Shown here piece by piece: positions 6,341 to 15,817 of a stretch of 64,000 bases of DNA. Position 1 is the first letter of the stretch; every line of letters begins with the position of its first letter. The DNA is from Collinsella sp. AM34-10 (GTDB lineage: Bacteria > Actinomycetota > Coriobacteriia > Coriobacteriales > Coriobacteriaceae). The stretch covers positions 1 through 64,000 of the forward strand of contig NZ_QSIL01000006.1 of assembly GCF_003469185.1 (NCBI RefSeq), written 5' to 3'. Position numbers and translations under genes: made by a program. The notes under the pieces were generated by a model. It ran no database searches. It was not told where the DNA came from and was given only the letters and a program-made list of their open reading frames with translations.

Positions 6341-8701
6341 CTATACGCGACGCTTGAGCTGAGCCCCACCCTCGCCAGGCATCAAACGGCGTGCGTCATA
6401 GACCGAGTCGACGCTGCTAATGGATGCCAGTAGCGGATCCAGGCCGCTCGCATCCGAAATCTCGACCATAAAGCGCAGGGTTGCAATACCCTCGCGGTTA
6501 GTCGAGGTGGCGGCGGAAAGAATATTGCCGCCTGCATCGCCAATGGCGATGGTGACGTCCTTGAGCAGGCCCATGCGGTCCAGGCACTCGACCACAATCT
6601 CGACCTGGAAAAGCGTATCGGCAGCACCATCCCACTCTACGTCAATCATGCGCTCGGGATGCTCCATGAGGCCCTTGACGTTGGGGCAGTTGGCGCGATG
6701 TACCGAGACGCCTCGGCCGCGCGTGATAAAGCCGACGATATCGTCGCCCGTTACCGGATTGCAGCAATGCGCTAGACGAACTAGCAGGCCGCTGTTGCTC
6801 TCGCCCTTGACGATAATGCCGTTACTTGCGCTCTTGCCACGCTTTTGCGGCTTGCGATTGGAGCCGCGGGCAGGCTGCTTGACGACCTCGGCGATGGCCT
6901 CGGCCTTGGTGAGCTGTTCCTCGGGTTTGGGGTCCAAGATTTGCTCGACTTTATTGCCCACGGCGCGTGGGGCGACTTTGCCCGCGCCAACGGCTGCGAA
7001 CAGGTCCTCGAGCTGCTTGTAGTTAAACTGCTCCGCCACGGCATTGAGCGCACGCGTGGATCGCGGCGTAGAGATGCCGTACCCGCGCTTACGCAGGTCC
7101 TTGGCCAGTATATCGCGACCGGCCGCAGCGTCATCGTCTTTGGTCGCGGCGGCGAAGTAACGGCGAATCTTTGACTTGGCCGAAGGCGTCTTGACGATCT
7201 TGAGCCAATCGCGCGACGGCTTAGAACTCTTGTTGGTCAAAATCTCGACACGGTCACCCGTCTTGATTTCGTGCGTGAGCGGCGCCACCACACCGTTGAT
7301 CTTGGCGCCGACGCAGTGGTTACCGACCTCGGTATGAACGGCGTAGGCAAAGTCGAGCGGTGTAGAGCCGGCACGAAGCGCCATGACCTCGCCCTTGGGC
7401 GTAAAGACAAAAATTTCCTGGTCGAACAAGTCGACCTTCAGCGAATGCAGGTATTCCTTGGCATCGGTGATCTCATCAGACGCAGCCCAATCGAGCGAAT
7501 GTTTGAGCCAGTTAATCTGGTCGTCCAGACGCTGGGCATCATTGGTCTTAGACGCAGACGATCCGCCCGACTTCTTATAGAGCCAGTGGGCGGCAATGCC
7601 GTACTCTGCCTGCTCGTGCATCTCATAGGTTCGAATCTGAATCTCAAGCGGGCGGGCCGTGGGGCCGATAACCGTCGTATGGAGTGACTGGTAGTTATTG
7701 ACCTTGGGCATGGCGATATAGTCTTTAAAGCGACCGGGCATGGGATGCCACAAGGTATGCACGGCACCAAGCGTGGAATAGCAATCGCGCACCGAATGAG
7801 TGATGACGCGCAGCGCCACCAGGTCGTAAATCTCGGAGAACTCCTTGCCCTTGCGCTTCATCTTTTGATAGATGGACCAATAGTGCTTGGAACGACCGTT
7901 GATCTGAAAGCCCTCAAGACCAATGCGATTGAGCTCATCAGTGAGCGTCTTGATGGTCTCGGCCAGATAACGCTCGCGAACCTCGCGCGACTCGGCCACC
8001 ATGCGCGCGATGCGCTGGTAGGCATCGGGCTCCAAGTAGAAGAAGGACAGGTCCTCGAGCTCCCACTTGATTGAGCTCATGCCCAGGCGGTCGGCCAGAG
8101 GCGCGTATACGTCCATGGTCTCGCGCGCCTTAAACAGACGGCGGTCCTCGCGCAGGGCGGCAAGCGTGCGCATGTTATGCAGGCGGTCGGCGAGTTTGAC
8201 GATGATGACGCGGATGTCCTTGGACATGGCGAGGAACATCTTACGCAGCGTGAGGGCCTGCTTCTCGTCCATGCTGTCTACTTCGATGTTGGTGAGCTTA
8301 GTCACGCCATCGACGAGCTCGGCCACCGTATCACCAAACAGGCCGGAAACATCGGTAAGCGAGGTCTCGGTATCCTCGACGGTATCGTGCAACAGCGCGG
8401 CGCACACCACATCGCAGTCCATCTTAAGATCGGCCAAAATGATGGCAACCTCGACGGGATGGTTAATGTACATCTCGCCCGAGCGCCGCTTTTGGTTGCA
8501 GTGCTTCTCGGCAGCAAAGCAGTAGGCCTGCTCCACCTTGGAGAAGTCGTCCTCGTTCATATATTTGAGGCACAGACGCTCCAGCTTGTCGTAGCTGTCC
8601 GCCATAATCTCGGGCGGCAGCTCATCGGCATGCTTATAGTGCTCCATCTCCGAAAACGGCTGGAGGGTGGAATCATGGGCGGTACGGGCTGCGGCATCCA
8701 T
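6341..8701 (-). CDS. rel: Bifunctional (p)ppGpp synthetase/hydrolase (RSH)
   Basis: 786 aa. It makes and degrades the stringent-response alarmones pppGpp and ppGpp. The N-terminal HD hydrolase domain is intact, with INHPVEVA, AALLHDTVEDTETS and KLADRLHNMRT, so hydrolysis should work. The synthetase domain follows, with RFKDYIAMPKVNNYQSLHTT. Then come a TGS domain (EIFVFTPKGEVMALRAGSTP), a central helical part with the cysteine motif AHCCNPV, and a C-terminal ACT domain. The start at 8701 is preceded by GAAGGGG. It lies 15 bp after the RecJ-helicase gene, so the two are probably co-transcribed. Confidence 0.95.
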   Translation of the reverse strand: MDAAARTAHDSTLQPFSEMEHYKHADELPPEIMADSYDKLERLCLKYMNEDDFSKVEQAYCFAAEKHCNQKRRSGEMYINHPVEVAIILADLKMDCDVVCAALLHDTVEDTETSLTDVSGLFGDTVAELVDGVTKLTNIEVDSMDEKQALTLRKMFLAMSKDIRVIIVKLADRLHNMRTLAALREDRRLFKARETMDVYAPLADRLGMSSIKWELEDLSFFYLEPDAYQRIARMVAESREVRERYLAETIKTLTDELNRIGLEGFQINGRSKHYWSIYQKMKRKGKEFSEIYDLVALRVITHSVRDCYSTLGAVHTLWHPMPGRFKDYIAMPKVNNYQSLHTTVIGPTARPLEIQIRTYEMHEQAEYGIAAHWLYKKSGGSSASKTNDAQRLDDQINWLKHSLDWAASDEITDAKEYLHSLKVDLFDQEIFVFTPKGEVMALRAGSTPLDFAYAVHTEVGNHCVGAKINGVVAPLTHEIKTGDRVEILTNKSSKPSRDWLKIVKTPSAKSKIRRYFAAATKDDDAAAGRDILAKDLRKRGYGISTPRSTRALNAVAEQFNYKQLEDLFAAVGAGKVAPRAVGNKVEQILDPKPEEQLTKAEAIAEVVKQPARGSNRKPQKRGKSASNGIIVKGESNSGLLVRLAHCCNPVTGDDIVGFITRGRGVSVHRANCPNVKGLMEHPERMIDVEWDGAADTLFQVEIVVECLDRMGLLKDVTIAIGDAGGNILSAATSTNREGIATLRFMVEISDASGLDPLLASISSVDSVYDARRLMPGEGGAQLKRRV

Positions 8702-8716
8702 CGAGGTCCCCTTCCC

Positions 8717-11700
8717 CTAGGCCCGCGGTACGATCGGGCGGTTAACTTTGGCTAGCATATCAGAAGCGCACGAATCGAGTGCCCAGCTCCGAAAAGCCGT
8801 GAACTCCATGCGCGAGCGCAAGCCCTCCAAATAGCGAATTGACCTGCTTAATTGCACGCGACCGGGGTTTTCCGCCATCGCGATGCGACGCGTATCGTCA
8901 AACCCCGAAACGCGGCAGAAACCGAGTTCTTCGAAGATTCCCAGGCCGCTTTCCACTGAGCGCTCGTCGACCGGCGTGCGGGCATCGATGGCAAGACACA
9001 TCTGCGCAATGTCGATATCGCTCGCGCAGAATGAATCGTCCCCCGTCTTGCCACGGTTGGAGCGCCACATGGTCTGCAGCGCTCGATAGAGCGTGACAAG
9101 CTCATCGCGCTCGGGCGCGTAACAATCGAGCAGGCGCTCATTAATACGAGCGTCACGCGACGAATAGAGCAGGTGAATCATGGCGGGCTGTCCATCGCGG
9201 CCGGCACGACCACTCATCTGGTTAAACTCAATCGCACCAAACGGCATGTGGTAGAGCACGACATGACGGATATCGGGCAGGTTGACGCCCTCACCGAAGG
9301 CCGAAGTTGAAACGATGCAGCTGAGACTTCCGTCTCTAAAGGCTTCCTCGACACGGCGGCGATCGGAGCGCGCAAGCCCGGCGTTATAGAACGCAATATG
9401 AGTCGCGCAGTCGGGCACGCGTTTGCGCAACGTCTTGGCAAGCGCCACGGACTGGTCGCGCGAGTTCACGTAGATAACGGTCTTCTCCCCCGTCGCCACG
9501 ATCGACACCAGGCGATTTTCGCGGCTCGCAAGGTCACGGTCGTCCTCGAGTTGTAGGTTCTCGCGAACGGTCTCGTCGACCACCGTCCTGGTAATCGGCA
9601 ATACACGAGCAAGCTCCGCCACGACTGGGGCCGTCGCGGTAGCCGTTGCCGCCATGACAACGGGATCGCCCAGGGCTTTGAGAATATCGGGCATGTCGAG
9701 GTAGGCGCTCCGGTCGCCGCCTTTGGCAAGACCGGCATGGTGTGCCTCATCGATAACGACAAAGCCAATACGTCCAGAACGCGCAAAGCGATCGCGATGG
9801 ATAGACAGGAACTCCGGCGTCGTGAGAACGATGCCGGTGCGGCCCGAAGCCAGGCCGGCAAACACGTCATCGCGCGCCGCCTCCACGGTCTCGCCGGTCA
9901 GCACGCCAACGCCAATGCCGAGCGCGGCCATCGTCGAGGAAAGGTGATAGGCCTGGTCGGCAACGAGTGCGCGCAGCGGATAGACAAAGATGCTCGCACG
10001 CCCGCGAAGGACTGCCTCGCGTGCGGCATGTACATGAAAAATCAGAGACTTGCCGCGACCCGTTCCCATAACGGCCAAAACGCTCTGGTGGTCGGCCAGG
10101 GCGTCAAGCGCCTCGACCTGTGCGCGGTGCGGCTGGTTCGATCCGATAAAGCTGTGAATGAGCGAGCGCGTGAGCTCGGTATAGGAAAGCTGAGCGAGCG
10201 TTTCGCGTTTACGCGACTCCAGGCGCAGGCCAGAATCCGCCGGTTGTACGCCGCGGCGAAGCTCACATGCCGGATCGTCAATATTGGGCGCCGTGGCATC
10301 GCGCACCAAGACATCTTTGATCATGAGTTTGGGCTTCACGCGCCCCTGCCAATGCTCGGCAACGGCCTCGAACACCAAGTCGACGGCGCTGTCGCAATTG
10401 ATAAGCCTGTCGATCTGCGGCACACGAAACATGATGGCCGGCACACTTGCGGCGCCATCCGTCGCCACGAAACGCATATGCTCGCCGGTCTTACCCACCA
10501 CGGCGCGGTCACACATCGTCACACCCTCGGCAGCCAGCAGCGGCACCTTATTACCCTGGCCAAACGGCTCAAGGCGGGAAATCTGCTCGATGGTCTCGAT
10601 ATTCAATTCGGAAAGGTCGACCGTGGCGGCAACCTCGTCGGTGTCCTCAAAGTCCTCGGCGGGAAGCTCGGACAACACGGCGGAAAGACGTCGACGAAAC
10701 TCATCGAGCTTAGACGCCTCGATGGTCACGCCCACCGCACCGGCATGCCCGCCGCGGCGAATCAGCAGGTCGGAGCAGCGCTCGACGGCTTCGAACAGGT
10801 TGACTTTGCCCACCGAGCGGCCCGAGCCACGCGCTATACCGTCCTCGATAGAGAAAAGCAGCGCCGGCACGTGATATCGGTTGGTGAGGCGGCTCGCCAC
10901 GATGCCCTTAACGCCCTCGTGCCAGCCTTCTCCGCCCACGACAATCGCGCGCCCGCCGTCATAGGTCTCCTCGACCTTTGCCATGGCATCGCGCGTGAGC
11001 TCCGCCTCGATCTCGCGACGCTGGCGGTTGATCTCCTCGAGCTCGGCCGCCAGCGCGCTTGCCTCGATAGGATCATGGGCAAGCAGCAGGTCGAGCGCCA
11101 GCTTGGGATCAGCCATGCGGCCGGCGGCGTTTAAGCGGGGAATGAGCGAGAACGACAGGCCGTCGGCCGTAATGGTAGAAAGGTCGGCCTTGGCGAGCGC
11201 TGCAAGCGCGATGTAGCCGGGACGAGCCGTCACGCGCATCTGCTGGATACCCTCGGCGACCAGAGCGCGATTCTCGGGCGTCAATGGCATCATGTCGGAC
11301 ACGGTGCCCAGCGCCGCGACCTCTATCAGCGAACGCCAATACGACGGCTTGCCCAAACGCTCGCCCAGGACCTGCACCAGCTTGAGCGCCACGCCAGCAC
11401 CGGCGAGCTCGCGCGAGGGGCCCTTGTCCTCGAGTTTAGGGTCGGTCAGGGGCACGCCCTGCGGCACCTGATCGGAGGGCTCGTGATGGTCCGTGACCAC
11501 CAAATCGATCCCCAGGCTCTCCAGATAGGAAACCTCTTCTTTGGCGGCAATGCCGTTATCGACGGTCACGATCAGCTGGGGACGAGCGAGCTCGTTAACG
11601 CGGTCGAGCGCCGCGCGCGAAAGACCATAACCCTCGTCAAAGCGGTGCGGGATAAACGGTGTGACATCGGCGCCAAACGTCCGCAGCGCCTCGGTCAACA

Positions 11701-12004
11701 GACAAGTCGACGTAATGCCGTCGACGTCAAAATCGCCGAAGACCGCAATGTGCTCGTTGTTGCGAATAGCACGCTCGACGCGGTCGGCAACGACCGACAT
11801 GCCCGGGATAATGAGTGGGTCGGCCCAGTCGCGATCGAGCGAAGGCGTCAAAAATAGCTGTCCTTCCTCAATCGAGGCAATACCGTGCGCGACCATAATG
11901 CGCGCCACCAGTCCGGGAATACCCAGACCAGCCGAAAGCTCCTTTTCGAGCCCGGGGTTTTGCTGAGCGACCGCCCAGCGATGCGTCGTCTTAAGCGATG
12001 ACAT
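8717..12004 (-). CDS. recJ: RecJ 5'-3' ssDNA exonuclease fused to RecQ-like helicase
   Basis: 1095 aa, about twice a standard RecJ. Residues 1-570 are RecJ: DFDVDG (91-96), VTVDNG (147-151), the DHH motif (172-174), a DHHA1 part with RRGGHAGAVG (about 416-425) and an OB-like region. Residues about 605-950 are a superfamily II helicase: Walker A MGTGRGKS (646-653), DEAH (752-755), and a motif VI-type QMSGRAGRDG. The C-terminal 150 residues resemble a RecQ-associated winged-helix part. The polypeptide joins an unwinding motor to an end-resecting nuclease. I place the start at 12004, after GGGGGTGG, rather than at an in-frame ATG 45 bp upstream. Confidence 0.93.
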   Translation of the reverse strand: MSSLKTTHRWAVAQQNPGLEKELSAGLGIPGLVARIMVAHGIASIEEGQLFLTPSLDRDWADPLIIPGMSVVADRVERAIRNNEHIAVFGDFDVDGITSTCLLTEALRTFGADVTPFIPHRFDEGYGLSRAALDRVNELARPQLIVTVDNGIAAKEEVSYLESLGIDLVVTDHHEPSDQVPQGVPLTDPKLEDKGPSRELAGAGVALKLVQVLGERLGKPSYWRSLIEVAALGTVSDMMPLTPENRALVAEGIQQMRVTARPGYIALAALAKADLSTITADGLSFSLIPRLNAAGRMADPKLALDLLLAHDPIEASALAAELEEINRQRREIEAELTRDAMAKVEETYDGGRAIVVGGEGWHEGVKGIVASRLTNRYHVPALLFSIEDGIARGSGRSVGKVNLFEAVERCSDLLIRRGGHAGAVGVTIEASKLDEFRRRLSAVLSELPAEDFEDTDEVAATVDLSELNIETIEQISRLEPFGQGNKVPLLAAEGVTMCDRAVVGKTGEHMRFVATDGAASVPAIMFRVPQIDRLINCDSAVDLVFEAVAEHWQGRVKPKLMIKDVLVRDATAPNIDDPACELRRGVQPADSGLRLESRKRETLAQLSYTELTRSLIHSFIGSNQPHRAQVEALDALADHQSVLAVMGTGRGKSLIFHVHAAREAVLRGRASIFVYPLRALVADQAYHLSSTMAALGIGVGVLTGETVEAARDDVFAGLASGRTGIVLTTPEFLSIHRDRFARSGRIGFVVIDEAHHAGLAKGGDRSAYLDMPDILKALGDPVVMAATATATAPVVAELARVLPITRTVVDETVRENLQLEDDRDLASRENRLVSIVATGEKTVIYVNSRDQSVALAKTLRKRVPDCATHIAFYNAGLARSDRRRVEEAFRDGSLSCIVSTSAFGEGVNLPDIRHVVLYHMPFGAIEFNQMSGRAGRDGQPAMIHLLYSSRDARINERLLDCYAPERDELVTLYRALQTMWRSNRGKTGDDSFCASDIDIAQMCLAIDARTPVDERSVESGLGIFEELGFCRVSGFDDTRRIAMAENPGRVQLSRSIRYLEGLRSRMEFTAFRSWALDSCASDMLAKVNRPIVPRA

Positions 12005-12112
12005 AGGCGCCCACCCCCGATAGGGGCAGGTCGCCGCGATACCTCTCACGGTTCATAGCGATGAGTCCTCTGTGTATGCCCGCTTCGGCAGGCAGATCTG
12101 TTGAACGGATTT

Positions 12113-12118
12113 ATTATA
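12113..12118 (-). promoter_or_regulatory. Probable -10 element of the recJ promoter
   Basis: On the minus strand 12118-12113 reads TATAAT, a perfect -10 hexamer, about 105 bp before the recJ start. No clear -35 box is visible at 16-18 bp. The rest of the 274-bp gap to the divergent transporter gene shows no gene. Confidence 0.4.
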
Positions 12119-12278
12119 CCGTGCGGCACGGACGCAGAACCTCGCAGCGCGCCGCGGTTTCGGTAAACGATGACGGTAATAGCCTCGAAATAATCGAGCG
12201 TTTCAGCCGCACGGACGCATACGAGCGTCTAGCATATCCATACAAACGAGTTCGCGGATAAAGGGAGTCACGGGACAT

Positions 12279-13277
12279 ATGAAGCAATGGGCTGGACTGG
12301 GCAAGTTTCTCGCGGGGCATATGCAGATCATCGTTCCGATTTGCGTGGCGCTCGGCGTGCTCTTTCCCCAGCAGATCGGCGTGCTCAAGCCCATTGTTCC
12401 CGCCCTCTTCGCCTTTATGACGTTCCAAGGCGCGCTCAGTAACACCTTCCACCAGGTCGCTGAGGTGTTCCGCCGTCCCCTGCACCTGATTTTGGCACTG
12501 CTCGTCTCGGCGGTGCTCATTCCCATAGCAGCCTATGCCATAGGGTCACTCTTCTTTGGCTCCAACCCCAACCTTGTCTGCGGCATCGTGCTCGAGTACA
12601 GCGTACCCGTAGCAGTCACTGCCTTTATGTGGATTAGCATGTTCGGCGGCAACGGCCCGCTCGCGCTCACCATTATCCTGACGTCCTCGGTTATCTCGCC
12701 TGTGACGATTCCGCTCACGCTGAAGCTCTTGCTGGGTGCCACCGTCTCGATTGATGTGCCGAGCATGATGCAAGACATGGCCTTTATGATCGCCATCCCC
12801 GCCGTGCTCGGCATCGTCATTAACGAGCTCACGCGCGGATGGGGGCACGAAAAACTCTCCCCCGCGCTTTCGCCCGCCTGCAAGTTCATGATGATGGGTG
12901 TTATCGCGTCCAACTCCACCGCCATGAGCGAGTACGTGCTGCACATGAACGCAGTGCGCCTGGAAGTCGCCCTCTTTATTCTGGCGTTCGCCATCAGCGG
13001 CTTTGTCGTCGGTTTTCTGGTCGCCCGCGCGCTCCATCTGCCATATAACGAGACGACTACCATGTGCTTTACCTGCGGCATGCGTAACATCTCTTCGGGC
13101 GCCGTCATCGCCACGCAGTACTTTCCGAGCGAAGTCGTGTTTCCCGTCATGTGCGGAACGCTGTTTCAGCAGATACTCGCCTCGCTTATCGGACATCTCT
13201 TTGAGCGTCTGACCGGCGAGGAGCGCGCCGCCCAGCGCAAGCGGGTCGAGGCCGGCCGCGATGCCATGGCACGCTAG
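12279..13277 (+). CDS. BASS-family (bile acid:sodium symporter-like) transporter
   Basis: 332 aa, almost entirely hydrophobic with about nine to ten predicted membrane helices and a short charged C-terminal tail. Layout and motifs such as FAFMTFQGALS, VLEYSVPVAVTAF and CGMRNISSGAVIATQYF fit the SBF/BASS superfamily, whose members move organic anions with sodium. The ligand cannot be told. Bile acids would be plausible in a gut organism but are not shown. The start ATG follows AAAGGGAGTCACGGGACAT. It stands alone, divergent from recJ and convergent with the next gene. Confidence 0.82.
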   Translation: MKQWAGLGKFLAGHMQIIVPICVALGVLFPQQIGVLKPIVPALFAFMTFQGALSNTFHQVAEVFRRPLHLILALLVSAVLIPIAAYAIGSLFFGSNPNLVCGIVLEYSVPVAVTAFMWISMFGGNGPLALTIILTSSVISPVTIPLTLKLLLGATVSIDVPSMMQDMAFMIAIPAVLGIVINELTRGWGHEKLSPALSPACKFMMMGVIASNSTAMSEYVLHMNAVRLEVALFILAFAISGFVVGFLVARALHLPYNETTTMCFTCGMRNISSGAVIATQYFPSEVVFPVMCGTLFQQILASLIGHLFERLTGEERAAQRKRVEAGRDAMAR

Positions 13278-13307
13278 ACTGTCCGCATTACGCGGGTGTT
13301 AGTCTTG

Positions 13308-14105
13308 CTATACGAGCGTTTCCAGATGCGCACGCAGGCGCTCAGCATCGATATCGAGCGTTGTCTCGGCATTGACCTGGGCCAAACGATAGCCGACAAA
13401 GTAGGGCGAAACCACCCAACGCGGCAGCGCCTTGGCAATGGTCCGACCGCCCAGGTGATAGAAGAACAAGTTGTACGACTCTGCGCGACCACCGTGGTGC
13501 TCGTTCAGGATATAGCGCAGAGCCACCTGGATCGCATCGGCGAAGAGATCTGCCTCGGCTTGGTCTCTTGTGTCATCGCTGGCGGCAATTCCCTGCGGGG
13601 CTGAAACGTTGACCTCAAAGAACCCCATGATCGGTTCGGTTGAGATGTTGGCCGCGATTCTCCCCTGTTGCCAGACATTGATGCCTTCGAAATTGGCGGA
13701 AGTCAACGAAGCATAGCCGTCTTCCTGCTCCAAACCCACAATCTGCATGTGCGGATGAACGAGACTACCGCCCGAGAGAGGACCCTTGTTCTTGTACATG
13801 AGCACGCTTCGATACTGCTGTGAATCGATCATCTGCTGCCAGCAATCCAGGGCAAACCTCATCACATGGTGGAGTTCATCTGGCTCATAGGTCGCCAGGT
13901 CGGCATCGTGATCGGCTGACTCGATCAGCACGGTTTGACGGGTGACGCGCAGGGTTTTGAACTTATTCTCGAGCCAGATGCAGTCGCCGTCGCGCCGGAT
14001 GATATTGGCGAGTCCCTCGGTATCGCAAAAGGGGCACGCGGTGCCAGGGCGCCGGTTGTCGTCGGGCTTGCCGCTCGCCTGCTGAACGTCAAATACCAGC
14101 GCCAC
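13308..14105 (-). CDS. GalT/HIT-like protein (DUF4931 family)
   Basis: 265 aa. A CPFCDTEG zinc-type motif near residue 25 and the histidine-triad-like GGSLVHPHMQIVGLE are features of the galactose-1-phosphate uridylyltransferase branch of the HIT fold. The sequence is shorter than GalT and fits the DUF4931 family, whose substrate is not known to me. It starts 3 bp after the cutC stop codon, so the two genes form an operon. Confidence 0.8.
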   Translation of the reverse strand: MALVFDVQQASGKPDDNRRPGTACPFCDTEGLANIIRRDGDCIWLENKFKTLRVTRQTVLIESADHDADLATYEPDELHHVMRFALDCWQQMIDSQQYRSVLMYKNKGPLSGGSLVHPHMQIVGLEQEDGYASLTSANFEGINVWQQGRIAANISTEPIMGFFEVNVSAPQGIAASDDTRDQAEADLFADAIQVALRYILNEHHGGRAESYNLFFYHLGGRTIAKALPRWVVSPYFVGYRLAQVNAETTLDIDAERLRAHLETLV

Positions 14106-14108
14106 GGG

Positions 14109-14786
14109 TTACGCCTCCAGCGGCACGATCTTGGTGCCATGGAGCTCGGAGACGCCCAATGCCGCCGCCACGGTATCGCGGTTGGCCGTGGAAATGCCGC
14201 CGCCGGGAAGGATGGTCAGGCGGTCGCCCGCATACTCGACAAGACGCGATAGGTGCTCCAGATTGTCCTCGATCGGCGTTCCGGCAGCACCACCATGCGT
14301 CAGGATACGCGTGATGCCACAGTCGGCGAGCGTGTCGACAGCATCGATCTGAGTCTCGGGCGAGAGCTGGTCAAACGCCATGTGGAAGGTGATGTCAAGG
14401 GACTCGCGCTTGCACTCCTCGGTCGCGCAGCCCGCGGCCATCACGAGGGCGCCGAGTGTAAGTTCATCGAGCGCCCATCCGCCGGCACAAGGCTTGCAGC
14501 AGCCAAAGACCAAGCCGTCGGCGCCGGCGCTCACGGCAAGACCCAAGTCCATCTCCATCATGCGCAGCTCGTCCTGGTTGTAATGAAAGTCGCCACCACG
14601 CGGACGAATCATGCACATCACCTGTGCGTCATGCTCGTGAGCGTAGCTGACTGTAGCGCTGATAACGCCGGCGGAAGGCGTGGTGCCACCGACGGCGAGG
14701 TTGTCACACAGCTCAATGCGCCCCGCACCGGCCTCGATGGCCGCCGGCACTCGCTCAAAGTTCTCGGCACAAAACTCGTACAGCAT
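14109..14786 (-). CDS. cutC: CutC family protein
   Basis: 225 aa TIM-barrel protein. The family marks are YEFCAENFERVPAAIEAGAGRIELCDNL at the N-terminus (quoted in part), MIRPRGGDFHY and the C-terminal LPGGGIST. CutC has been linked to copper homeostasis, although the direct copper role is disputed and the enzymatic activity is unknown. The start at 14786 follows GGGGGT. First gene of a two-gene operon with the DUF4931 protein; no copper transporter lies nearby. Confidence 0.9.
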   Translation of the reverse strand: MLYEFCAENFERVPAAIEAGAGRIELCDNLAVGGTTPSAGVISATVSYAHEHDAQVMCMIRPRGGDFHYNQDELRMMEMDLGLAVSAGADGLVFGCCKPCAGGWALDELTLGALVMAAGCATEECKRESLDITFHMAFDQLSPETQIDAVDTLADCGITRILTHGGAAGTPIEDNLEHLSRLVEYAGDRLTILPGGGISTANRDTVAAALGVSELHGTKIVPLEA

Positions 14787-14845
14787 AGATAGACCCCCAG
14801 ATGACGCTTCTATTTCCACGCGGCATTGTCGCACGCCCCCATGAA

Positions 14846-14910
14846 GTTGCGGTGGAATAGGGACTGTTTTGGCCTCTGAGGCTCCCATTTAGTCCCTATT
14901 CCACCGCAAC
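14846..14910. repeat. Perfect 20-bp inverted repeat (REP-like)
   Basis: Arms 14846-14865 and 14891-14910 are perfect reverse complements (GTTGCGGTGG... with ...CCACCGCAAC), separated by 25 bases that hold a smaller GCCTC/GAGGC pair. The arms contain AATAGGGACT, a core shared with other palindromes in this window. It fills part of the gene-free 14787-15103 gap. Confidence 0.8.
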
Positions 14911-14960
14911 ATAAAGGGGGCAGAACCAAAGTAACGCCGCAGGCAGAGGACGGACAGCGA

Positions 14961-15060
14961 GCGGGCACCAGAGCGAACAAATTGGCATGAAAAGAGGACG
15001 GCATAGACCTTCTGGTCATGCCGCCCTCTTTGAATGACAAGTTGTCGCTCTGGTGCCCGC
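14961..15060 (-). terminator. Nested palindrome and terminator downstream of livF
   Basis: An outer 16-bp perfect arm (14961-14976 with 15045-15060, GCGGGCACCAGAGCGA) encloses an inner stem (14991-15004 with 15017-15030). The single inner mismatch becomes a G-U wobble in minus-strand RNA, and the inner hairpin is followed there by TTTTCATG. It therefore best serves as the terminator of the liv operon. The outer palindrome suggests a mobile or REP-like origin. Confidence 0.65.
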
Positions 15061-15103
15061 GCAGCGTCGGCTGGTCCGCCGTTCGGCAGAACGGCGGAAC
15101 CGC

Positions 15104-15817
15104 CTAACCGCCCAGATAGGCCTTACGCACGTTGTCGTCGTGCAGCAGCTCTTGGCCGGTGCCGGTCATGGTGATCTTGCCGGTCTCGAGCACGTAGCCG
15201 CGTGTGGCGATGGAAAGCGCCATCTGTGCGTTTTGCTCGACCAGGAGCACCGTGGTTCCGGCCTTATGCAGATCCTCGACGATCTGGAAGATCTGCTCAA
15301 TCAGAATCGGTGCCAAGCCCATAGAGGGCTCATCGAGCATGAGCAGCTTAGGGTTACTCATAAGAGCGCGGCCCATGACGAGCATCTGCTGCTCGCCGCC
15401 CGAAAGGGTGCCGGCGACCTGGCGACGGCGCTCCTTCAGGCGCGGGAACTGCTCGTAGACGCGCTCAAGGCCCGGAGCAACCGTGGACTTTGGCTGCGTG
15501 TAGGCGCCCATCTCCAGGTTCTCCTCGACCGTCATCTGCAAGAAGGCGCGACGGCCCTCGGGGACCTGAGCCAAGCCCTTGCCCACCAGCTTGTCGGCAG
15601 GCGTATGGGTAATGTCCTCGCCCATAAACTTGATGGAGCCGGTCTTGGAACGCAGCAGGCCCGAGACGGTTTTAAGCGTCGTGGACTTGCCGGCACCGTT
15701 CGCACCGATCAGAGCCACGATCTCGCCCTCGTTGACGTTAAAGGAGATGTCCTTGATGGCGTGGATGGCGCCGTACCAGACATTGATGTTGTAGACGGAA
15801 AGCATCGGCTCTGCCAT
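15104..15817 (-). CDS. livF: Branched-chain amino acid ABC transporter ATPase LivF
   Basis: 237 aa ABC ATPase. Walker A GANGAGKST, signature LSGGEQQM and Walker B LLMLDEPSMGL are all intact, with the LivF-type stretches GKGLAQVPEGRRAF and NLEMGAYT. It powers uptake of leucine/isoleucine/valine or related hydrophobic amino acids together with LivG. Last gene of livJ-H-M-G-F, immediately following livG, and followed by a nested palindromic terminator. Confidence 0.95.
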   Translation of the reverse strand: MAEPMLSVYNINVWYGAIHAIKDISFNVNEGEIVALIGANGAGKSTTLKTVSGLLRSKTGSIKFMGEDITHTPADKLVGKGLAQVPEGRRAFLQMTVEENLEMGAYTQPKSTVAPGLERVYEQFPRLKERRRQVAGTLSGGEQQMLVMGRALMSNPKLLMLDEPSMGLAPILIEQIFQIVEDLHKAGTTVLLVEQNAQMALSIATRGYVLETGKITMTGTGQELLHDDNVRKAYLGG

